DNA of 15,690 nucleotides, taken from the NCBI GenBank assembly GCA_015039315.1, contig WIDE01000229.1, positions 9,796 to 25,485 on the forward strand, in the 5' to 3' direction. The notes under the pieces are model-generated. The model was given only the letters and a program-made list of their open reading frames with translations. It had not been told where the DNA came from and did not search any database. This stretch comes from Clavulina sp. PMI_390. Taxonomy: Eukaryota > Basidiomycota > Agaricomycetes > Cantharellales > Hydnaceae. How positions within the stretch are numbered: the first letter of the stretch is position 1; every line of letters starts with the position of its first letter. Shown here in pieces: positions 1-8,040 of this stretch. Position numbers and translations under genes: made by a program.

Positions 1-1306
1 TTGAGGTTGTTGCGGATGTCAGTCCAGATGTCTAGGTACGTTTCGCTGCTAGTTTCGCGCTGGAACACGACCTTCATGGCTTCACGAAAGAAGGTATTCT
101 GGAAGGCAAGCAGACCATCATCCAACTGGCCATTAACATAGAGTGGAGGGTGGCCGTAGAGATAATACTTTAAAGGTAAAGTAGCCCAACTGAGTACTAT
201 GAATAGAGGTGAATGGAAGCATCTTACCTGATAATAGGATTTCACAGAAGGAGAGTGATCCTTGCTGAATGACCGCCTTGTAAAAATCTCTGTATAGGAA
301 ATCATGACACACGCATATGCTCGCGAGGTTGCCCTCCCCCGAGGAAGATAGTTATAAGCCTCGGTCTATGTTGGGTGACATCAGCTGTACAGAAAAGTGT
401 GGATGCCAAGAAGTGATCACTCACTGAGTTCGACCCAGCATGGCGAAAGTCTCGTAGCCTCCGTGCCACATAGCACACCACAGCTCGCGTAGAATTACTT
501 CCCTCCTTGAATGCATGGGAGTCTAGGTCTTCATTAGAGAATGGCAGTGGCCTTGTTTTCTTCACTTGGATTGGATCTAGCTCTTTGTACCAAGAATCCT
601 CTCCAGTCTCGGTACGCAACGAGCTCCTCGCGGCGATAGCAAACGAGGAGGCATTGCGATACACAAGACTGGATGTAGTCCTGGGTACAGATGGATTGTA
701 TGGCAAGAGGTTGGTGGGAGGGTTGGAGGGAGGGTCGGGAATAAAATTGCGTCCCATGGTGTATACCATCAGGGCCACTACAAGGTTGAGGGCCTCGTAA
801 GCGTGAAAGCGTGCCTGACTAATCTTCATATTGGACATCGTGTGCTCCGCTAGTTCGCCAGGTTGGCCGTTGACAACATTATGGAGCACTCCCTGAGCGG
901 CACCCCATAGGTTGTAAAGGCGAGTGCCCCTTGCAGCTGTGACACTCAGTTGAAGGTCACTTCTAAGTTGTTGAACAACCACGCCAGCTCCTATCACAAT
1001 TTGACGATAAGCTTGTAGTTGGTCCTCGGGGAGGACAGCACGAGGGACAACGTGAGTATCCCAATAATTGCCGAGGGCCATTGACAAGCTCTCGCCATCA
1101 GCTGGCTCTGGGAGTCTGACAAGAGGATTGAAGCGGTGATGGACTCGTACGAATGCAGCAACCCAGCGAACTGGCTGGATAGCCAATTTGTGAAGTTCCT
1201 CATTCAGTGCTTCAGCAACTTGAGTGCGAAGGAGCTCCTCCTCATTGTCCAACCATCGATCAAAGTCCAACGGGAGTGTGGATACTGGTGGCAAGGACGA
1301 GAGCAT
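1..1306 (-). CDS. Hypothetical protein, 3' end cut by the window edge; intron-containing
   Basis: I do not recognise this protein. The start is the ATG at 1304-1306, directly preceded by an in-frame TAA. Exon 1 (425-1306, 294 codons) ends at a good donor GTGAGT starting at 424. Reading on without splicing gives a stop at 302, but that appears to lie outside the real frame. The best model has intron 366-424 (59 nt, with CTGAT before CATAG), exon 2 228-365, intron 168-227 (60 nt, GTAAGA..AAAG) and exon 3 from 167 off the left edge; every junction is phase 0. Exon 3 reads YYLYGHPPLYVNGQ and stays open for 55 codons. About 395 residues are visible, with no obvious signal peptide, catalytic motif or Cys cluster. 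The middle exon is uncertain: another frame over 228-333, containing HDFLYRDFYKAV, also looks protein-like, so splicing there may differ. Exon 1 is well supported and the downstream structure moderately. Confidence 0.55.
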
Positions 1307-2225
1307 TTAGGGGGTGGGTGAATGGCTGGGATTCAATGGAATCCAGCAGTGAGACAGGATGGATTAGGAGTGAAGGATCGTAATTGACGAACAGGTTCAA
1401 AAAGTGACTAATTGGAAAGGTGGTAATTCAATACAAACTTTGGAGTCAGCTCGCGTCGCTACAACATTCCACTGAAGCGGAAATCACACACCTTGTATGG
1501 CTCCTTTCCGAGCACCTAGAGAGTGCAGTCAAACAATTGTTGCCACAGTAGCAATACTTGCAAGATAGACGTTCCGTGTTGGAAAGTCCGTCACGAGCAA
1601 GTATCACGCGCCAGTGGCTGCAAAAGCTCGTGAGCAATAGACGACAGTAGAGGAAAGAATGGGTTGGTTGCAAGGTAAGAGTATGTGGGGCAAGAGATTA
1701 GGACGCGGTGGTGATTGCGACGGGGAAGTTTGATGAAGATTATAGAGAACCTGGAGGGGAGAGGATCAGCATGGGAGATCCCAACACCAGAACACAGATG
1801 GGCGAACCAATCAGAACGTACCAATGCAAATTAGGGAGTGCGTGGCTTATACTGAGCGCGAATGAAAACGGCTGGCCGCGTAGATTGAGGGACTAAACTG
1901 TTCTGAATCGTCCCAGTGGGAACCGTCCCACTTGCCGAACTCGACACACCAGATCCTTGAAGTAAGGAGTTGAAGCCAATCGGCAGTGAGAAGCACCAGC
2001 CAACCAGACGTCCCTAGGGGAAAATCCAGTACCAGCTAGCACCCAGTACCGCGTTTTTGCGCCTCGCACCAAACACGTGGATGGTAAAATAGGAGCTGGT
2101 GGCAGGGATGGAACCGGAGTAGACGCTCAGGCTTTAGCAAGTAAGTGAGCTTATGCACCAGTTTATTGAGGACTTGGGAGCAGGATTCCGCGATCAAACT
2201 TGAAGGGGAACGGCGGTAGTGGAGA
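1307..2225. other. Intergenic stretch, no convincing gene; promoter side of the left gene
   Basis: Open frames here are short (at most 77 codons), overlap each other on both strands and lack splice-consistent extensions, so I call no gene. For the leftward gene starting at 1306, the sequence ATTGG at 1411-1415 gives CCAAT on the minus strand, about 105 bp upstream of the ATG. That is a reasonable but weak promoter element. A small hairpin lies at 1911-1932. Confidence 0.5.
1911..1932. repeat. Small nested palindrome / hairpin
   Basis: AGTGGGA (1915-1921) and TCCCACT (1926-1932) are perfect inverted 7-mers around a 4-nt loop. Overlapping this, TCCCAGTGGGA (1911-1921) is itself an odd-centred palindrome. 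The two alternative pairings share AGTGGGA. No function can be assigned. Confidence 0.5.
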
Positions 2226-2275
2226 GTCACGGCAAAGTCACAGTCCGTCACGCGGCATGCCTAGCACGTGACCAC
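2226..2275 (+). repeat. Left arm of a 31-bp inverted repeat with GTCAC cluster
   Basis: Positions 2245-2275 match the reverse complement of 7353-7383 at 28 of 31 bases, including an uninterrupted 18-base identity (TCACGTGCTAGGCATGCC in the right-arm orientation). On its outer side GTCAC occurs at 2226, 2237 and 2247, spaced 11 and 10 bp apart, about one helical turn. The arm contains the E-box CACGTG (2265-2270) and the palindrome GGCATGCC. The layout resembles a transposon terminal inverted repeat with repeated factor-binding sites. No target-site duplication was identified. Confidence 0.7.
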
Positions 2276-3241
2276 TTCCCTCTTTGGCACACCGTAGGGG
2301 CCATGGTTCAACGACAATCTTGCGTGCATAGTCTTTTACATTCCATCTCTCTGTATAATGGCTCCGAGGGCTCCCAGATGCTTTGTGCTTGTATATCTAT
2401 CAGGATATTTAGGATAGCCCCCAAAATCAAACAGTCTTTACCGTGAACACCAGTCAGATTTCTCATCTACTTTCTCCTTCTTGGTTTTTGTCTACTTTCT
2501 TGCTCTTTCTCTTAATCTCTCGTCTTTGTACACCCTTTTACCGACCAACCCTGCTGATTTGGTCAGATCTGGTGCGCTAGAACATCGCTCGTCAATCACT
2601 TGGTTGACCACTCTCTGATACCGCATCCTCGTCCTTGCGGCGCACGCATGGGCCTGAAAACACTGTACAACAATACTGGTTGTTTCCCGTTACAGATCCG
2701 CTACCGTACGCGTGCAGTACGCCTACCAAACGCGTTTGAACCCCTCTCATCGTAAGGGCTACCACACGTTACTACTGGCGCACTATCATCCTATTTGAAT
2801 GCATGTGTCCGTCCATCCAAGCGATCTCTAATATATAAGGGGATTATAACTTACATAACGTCTTACTCTTGAAGTCTCAGAGTCTACAGAGGTCTTTGAT
2901 AGTCGGTCTCCGTAGTTAGAGTACCACAAATATGTCGTACATTTTGACCATTGTCCGTGGCGAGGCTCATAGAGTACACTCAGCACTGGTGTATCTGTCG
3001 TGGACAGCTGATCCTCAAGAGCTAATCAATCTCGCAATCCTTGATTGAGCTCACTCGCATCCAACCATAATCTAAGCCCTTAGTACCGTACTGTAGAATG
3101 AGCCTACAAGGATTCGGTGAGGCCGGACCCCCTTCCGTGGATCACAATCAATGCTTCTCATATGGTCCGACTGTATGCTCTATTTATCCAGCTGCATAGT
3201 GACAGAGATAGTGGGCGGGGTTTGACACAATTCTAAGTACA
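2276..3241. other. Non-coding stretch between the inverted-repeat arm and the oxygenase gene
   Basis: No open frame here can be supported. It contains a pyrimidine-rich tract (about 2455-2535) of the kind seen in fungal promoters and 5' leaders. It also has two ACGCGT sites (2708-2713 and 2730-2735), the second inside the perfect 12-bp palindrome CAAACGCGTTTG (2727-2738), and a TATA-like sequence AATATATAAGG near 2830. These could belong to a rightward transcript, but I see no gene for one to serve. The part next to 3241 would be the 3' flank of the leftward oxygenase gene. Confidence 0.45.
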
Positions 3242-5315
3242 TTACAACAAGACTTTGCCCTCAAGAACCTCCAAAAGAGGAATAGCGCGATGATTGCTAC
3301 GAAACCTACGGTGGTTAATACCGTATAGCTGTCGCATGCTGTCAGGACGTTCCACACGCATCCAGGCAAAGAGTCTTCGGTCGCAGAAGGGGACGATTAC
3401 AAACCGACCAGTCCCCGTCCATTCAGCGTTCACTCGGTGACAGAGCGCAGCCCCCCGTATCAGAATGATATCGCCAGGCTTCATCACCACGCAAATTCCC
3501 AGCTCGGGTAGCTCAAGCTTCACGTTTTCGTACCACCCGTACGAACTGATGACGTCCCATCTAAGCAAGTATTCTGCGGCATGAGAAGCACTATTCCAAG
3601 GATCCTCAGGGCTCACGTACGCATGAAATAGACTCCGACGATCGGTGTGGCCATCCCGAGATGGTGGTACCATTGGGCTGATGGGGATGTCTCTAACACC
3701 CATCCGATGAGCCTTCCGATCTACGGGCTCACCAGGCCTCACTGGCTGAGAGTTGAAGTGAATGCCAATTGATGGAAAATACGATACCCCTTTGCCTACA
3801 AGAAATCCAAGGTGTATCTTGTCCTGAGTAATCTGCTTTCGTAGTTGGCTCATCAGTTGAGCAAGCTTGGGATCAAGAGTATCAATAATCATATTGATAT
3901 AGTGGAAAATCGGCTCCGACACTTGGAGAAGCCGACACCAATTCTCATGATTTTTCCAGTTCGAGAGTTCTTTTGCCGCGCACGGATGCTTGTGCTATTT
4001 GGATAGATTAAAATATATCCCTCACTTCTCTGTCAAGTATAGAACAGCTCACCATATGACCCATCTCATTCCCTGTAGCCATAAAAGGGCCTCAGATAAT
4101 CCCAAATGTCACTGAGTTCTGGAGAGTGGCTTACAGAATGCGTAATGTGCTTTTCCCGGAAGATATGGAGAGTCAGGAATATCTGCCCATTGGTGACGGT
4201 GGTCCGTCTCTTCAAATTTATAGGTCTGGGAGAACCCTACTCCTGCCATTGCCACCTTATCCTAAGGAGGACGTCAGTGGAGGGACTGGATTCCACTGAG
4301 CTCTCAATACCACATACCTGGATGTCTTGAGAAGGTAGGCCGCATATCTTCATGAAAAGTGGTACTCCCCGCATGTCCTCAATCACCCCACCTTCAGGGA
4401 ACTTAATCTCCACTAAGTTGCTAGACCTATGGGAGTTATTGTCGTCCTGCATTTGTCTTGGGAAGGGATGAGGTAGCTTACAAAGGAGGGAGGTATTTTG
4501 GCAGGGCCTTTGACATGGGATATGGCTGGGAGGTGTTAGAGTACCTGTTAGATGGCACAATGGCTGTGAGGGATGATGACACTGAAACAGCTAAGTATTC
4601 TTCACTCACGTTGCGCTCTCAGGATCCACTTTATCTCGCGTCTGAGCTAGGAGACGATAGTTCAGTCCTTCCACCTTCACTGATGGAGGAGTGATAGCCA
4701 TATTGTAAGCATTGGCAGCAACAGACTAGCTAAGTCTGCCTTACCTGCATGCATTGCCGCGTGAGCTATTGATTCATGTAGAACTGTACCTTCGACTCGA
4801 TCAACCTCACAACGGATCTGATCATCTTGAATATGGCTTGCTCGGAATTCCCTTATGGAATCACGATCCTTCCTATGTGGCCGTCCAACAGCCTCCATAT
4901 CAGCACGTCCAGGTGGAACAACGAAGGAATGAACATAGTTAATCACCGTGATACCTCGGGATCATGGGCATATACCCCACCAAGGGCTGATTTACTTTGG
5001 CGTATATTCCCGAGTTGGGGAGGTGATGATGGTTGGTCCTTGGCAGGATCAAAATCTTCCTCGTTGCCTTCGTAATCTAGATTATCATCCTCTTCATTGT
5101 TTTCATTGCCGCCAAGATTACCCAGCCGGTCGTTGTCTTGGATTCTGTGGCTTTCTGTATCCTTGCTCCCATGCGGTCCCCACCATGTAGAGCTCCCTTC
5201 AGATGGTTCATCTTGTTGCAGATCTTTTGTGGCTAGAGAACGGCCGTTGAAGGTAGTGACGTATCAGAGAAGCCTGTGATTTACCATTGGAGGATCCGTC
5301 TTTGTTGTCATCCAT
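3242..5315 (-). CDS. TET/JBP-like 2-oxoglutarate/Fe(II) dioxygenase, nine exons
   Basis: Predicted nuclear 2OG-Fe(II) dioxygenase of the fungal TET/JBP-like group; relatives oxidise 5-methylpyrimidines in DNA. Exons: 5285-5315, 4955-5232, 4745-4892, 4610-4679, 4482-4544, 4318-4426, 4135-4261, 4053-4072 and 3242-3994, together 532 codons with all phases agreeing. Introns are 52-65 nt. Residues 1 to about 105 are acidic and low-complexity. The last exon (residues 283-532) carries the double-stranded beta-helix core: HTD at 398-400 (HxD iron ligands), LPELG then PGD (455-457), distal His 468 and Arg 479 in GTGRFVIVPF for 2OG. All key residues are present, so activity is plausible. Weak points: the intron 4893-4954 acceptor is GAG (branch CTGAT is good), and exon 8 is only 20 nt. 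An in-frame ATG at 5435 would add 40 residues. Its placement between inverted repeats and near a KDZ transposase fits known TET/JBP-KDZ associations. Confidence 0.8.
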
Positions 5316-5360
5316 CTTTCCTACGCCTCGATCGAGATCGGGGTCGGAGATCAGGCACAG

Positions 5361-5376
5361 CGTCACGTGATCATGT
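5361..5376. promoter_or_regulatory. E-box (GTCACGTGATCA) in the oxygenase leader
   Basis: CACGTG at 5364-5369 lies in GTCACGTGATCA, about 50 bp upstream of the preferred oxygenase ATG. The same ten-base core, TGATCACGTG in reverse complement, recurs in the right inverted-repeat arm at 7354-7363. The left arm carries the close variant GGTCACGTG. RTCACGTGA is the consensus of Cbf1/USF-type bHLH factors, so a shared DNA-binding factor at all three places is possible. If translation starts at the ATG at 5435, this site is inside the coding region. Confidence 0.3.
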
Positions 5377-5435
5377 AAAATGTTTATGAATGGATACGAC
5401 CCTTCTTTTGTATTGAAATTGGTAAACTCTTTCAT

Positions 5436-7352
5436 AGATGTACGACTACTAAGTGCTAAGGGAGGGGGAGGAGTTTGATAGGTGTGGAGACTCGAGTATT
5501 GAGGTCACAACCGTAATACCCAGCTACAGTAAGACACCCATGAGTACTTCTGGAGACCCGGACTGCCGTCCCACTGGACGCACCATAGTCTTTAGGTTGC
5601 TTGCCGTGTTCGAGGTGTTGTAAAAAAAAAGGCGCAGGAGGAAAGGGAAAAGGTGAAAGTGCCAAAACAAATCAATCCAATATTGTTGACGTCTACACTA
5701 AAGGAGGCAGGGGAGGTGGCAAAGTCAAGGGTCCGGAACTCCTTGCAGGAGGCCACCAGAACTAGCGTTCCAGCGACCCCCTCCACCGTGCAAACCCAAA
5801 GATACTGCCAGAGAAAAAGAATAATGATGGATACATGTAAGTGGCGCCTAAGTGGCTGAAAATGGGCGGCTGAGCAGACGTGTGGGCGTAAGATTGTGTG
5901 AGGTTATGTAGAGTGAAACAGAGCTAGCTCACCACATCACGTATTGTAGATTTGACCTCCGCTCTATGGGAGAAAAGTCAACATTTACTGATAGACGAGG
6001 GTGTGAGAGGGGGTGCAGAGGTATGTGGTAAACTTTGATCTTGCTGTCACAATGACGGATGTTGTCTACGGATGGGAAGAGCCGGCTGGTTAGCAAGGGC
6101 GTGGAGGGAGCATAGAGTAGCCAATGTACAGACAAGGAAGTGAAAATGGTAGCCGAAGCCATGTTGTACACCTGATACACATAGCTGTGCGCCTACGACG
6201 CGTGTACCTGCATGTCGACGCATTAAAACGCGTCAAAGCAGGCATGGGGTAGATTGCACAGAAGCTGAGAGGGTACCACAAGAAAAACACGTCACCGTGA
6301 TGGGAGAAATAGTCGAGGATATTAGACGAGAGTACCACCCCACTTTGATGGTGTACAAGCGTTGCCCGTAGCATTTGTAACCCCGCACCAGAACGTTTGC
6401 ACCGCCGTTCGAGAACGACACCATCGAGAGGTACCACCCCCATACCTCCGACGCCAGACCTGCGAAGCACGGGATGGGTAGCGACCCCATTAGTTCCCAA
6501 ATTTGTGCTTGAACGAGGTACGTGGAAGCGGGCGGGTTACAACTGCGGGCTCAGCTTTCCTCCCAATGAAAGTGGTGGAAGAGAAACCGATGGAGATTTT
6601 CCAACCCAAAATAAGGTGTTCTTGTTTCTCACGCCCGGCGGGAACCCTGACCTTGGGTCATATGAATATCAGAATAAGGCCCAAAAAGATTTGCAATACA
6701 AATGGCGCCGCGCTCCTCCGAATGCCGCCGTCCTTGGCCCTCCTGCACCAGTAGGGAGTTTATTGAGAAATAAGGACCCTCGCGTCAACGACGCCAATAA
6801 GAAATGTTGACGAAACTGTGTGTGATTCTTACTGAGGCATCGTTTGAACCTATCCAGTATAGCACTTGTCCATATTAATTTTAACAATTGTGCTTAAAGG
6901 TCACTCAGGGAACTACCTTATAGATTACACCCCACACTTGCGTACAGGTTCAACAACATATAGGCCTTTTCTGTTAGTACATTTAGTAGGACACTTAGGT
7001 TCCTGGATTGAATAGTCGTTACTGTGATTCCCACACAGTTCTCGAATTTCCTTGTTTGAATTCTCCTTCAATTTCTTGTCCAGTTTGCTATCATTTCTCT
7101 CTCTTACGCTTACAAATACTCGCAAGACCGGTGCTCTGTGCTCAGTCCATCTTGGTGTGCTAGGAGCATGCATTGTTGGTCGCTCAGTCGATCGCTAAGT
7201 ACTACCGTGCGCCCGTCTTACGCATTTGAAAAAGACCCTGCTGGTTGTCCCCAACCACCGCATTATCACTGCATATGTACTGTTGCACCATTTGTACACT
7301 GGAGAAGGTCCAGCTTTGTGAAGCGACGGACGACTAGTAAACAAACAGTAAG
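5436..7352. other. Long stretch with no convincing gene; weak candidate exon at 5596-5836
   Basis: The left end would hold the promoter of the leftward oxygenase gene. On the plus strand, a lysine-rich open frame from a TAG acceptor (5593-5595) to a GTAAGT donor at 5837 is exon-like. It starts at a run of nine A's (5622-5630), but I could not find phase-compatible neighbours. A plus frame at 6397-6810 (137 codons) overlaps an equally long minus frame at 6090-6500, and neither shows a recognisable motif. Two ACGCGT sites occur at 6198 and 6228. The segment may hold a decayed second gene of the oxygenase cassette, but this is not supported enough to call. Confidence 0.4.
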
Positions 7353-7413
7353 GTGATCACGTGCTAGGCATGCCTCGTGACAGATGTTGTGACGCCAACG
7401 GCAGTTGTGTGAC
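7353..7413 (-). repeat. Right arm of the 31-bp inverted repeat with GTGAC cluster
   Basis: Positions 7353-7383 are the inverted partner of 2245-2275, with three mismatches in 31. Outward from the core, GTGAC (the complement of the left arm's GTCAC) occurs at 7377, 7389 and 7409. As on the left, the repeated pentamer lies on the outer side, though spacing differs (12 and 20 bp). The arm contains CACGTG at 7358-7363. The two arms enclose about 5.1 kb holding only the oxygenase gene and the poorly resolved 5.4-7.3 kb stretch. Confidence 0.7.
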
Positions 7414-7986
7414 CTATAGGCTCATCCACCTCGCGTATCCCTGCACCCACTGGCTACAACGCATTTTTTGTAGTCAAAACACCATTGTTCACTCCTCTAA
7501 AGCTACACACTGCTACACTCATCTGCGTCCGTCCGGAGAGAATAGTGAGCATCTAGGTGCGCTGTCCTGTAAGTTCCGGAACGGGCTCCCACACCCCCAG
7601 AATGGCACAGGCGTTCACTTACGAAGCAATCTTAGATCACCTCCTGGGGTCTCATCCTCAGCTCGCCTTCCACATCTAAGGAGCTCTTTGTTAGTAGGAC
7701 TGACTCTGGGTAGGTCGCCATCCTGTAGGTCTTCTATTCAAATAAATACTCAGCCGAAACAACTCTAGATTTTATTGCCAACCTCCGTTGTGGCACTAGG
7801 GTACTATATTAGGGCACGGGTACAGAGGCCTGTGGACTACTACACTGCAACGCGAAAGAAGAGCTTCCAGTAGGAAAATCTAAGTAGCGTTGAAGTGCGG
7901 TCTACAGTTTCGACATCCCCTTGGTTGAATCTGGTGCACACTTAGTGACCGGAAGCTGTCTGGAAACAACACCGTATTGGTTCTAA
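7414..7986. other. Spacer between the inverted-repeat arm and the companion gene
   Basis: No gene is called. The plus frame covering 7361-7768 is rich in Ser, His, Cys and Arg, has no motif and crosses the inverted-repeat arm, so it is probably chance. A TATA-like sequence CTATATTA at about 7803-7810 lies 230 bp upstream of the companion-gene ATG and may be a promoter element. Confidence 0.4.
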
Positions 7987-8040
7987 ATGTCTTCTGGTGT
8001 GTTGCTACTATCAAACCCATCCCACACGCCGCTCATCTAA
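7987..8040 (+). other. Upstream ORF of 17 codons overlapping the companion start (TAATG)
   Basis: ATG at 7987 opens a 17-codon frame that ends in TAA at 8038-8040. The last A of that stop is the first base of the ATG at 8040, giving TAATG. If the transcript begins upstream of 7987, ribosomes would meet this uORF first, and the overlap could allow termination-coupled restart. Stop/start overlaps of this kind are used by some fungal viruses, but here it may be coincidence. Confidence 0.3.

Noticed and set aside
302..424. Unspliced C terminus of the left gene ending at 302
   Set aside because: A GTGAGT donor at 424 with a CTGAT...CATAG acceptor at 366 fits splicing better, and coding-like sequence continues further downstream in a compatible phase.
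3242..3922. Oxygenase as a 226-aa protein starting at 3922
   Set aside because: The codon at 3922 is GTG, not a usual nuclear start. The frame continues upstream to an AAATAG acceptor at 3995 and joins earlier exons in phase.
4564..4609. A 46-nt version of oxygenase intron 4 using the CTCACAG acceptor
   Set aside because: It puts a TAA in frame a few codons later. The next acceptor, CTAACAG ending at 4545 (65 nt), keeps the frame.
6090..6810. Two overlapping frames of about 136 codons, one on each strand
   Set aside because: Neither has a recognisable motif or splice-consistent neighbours, and each weakens the case for the other.
7361..7768. 135-codon plus-strand frame upstream of the companion gene
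   Set aside because: It begins inside the inverted-repeat arm, has biased low-information composition and shows no motif.
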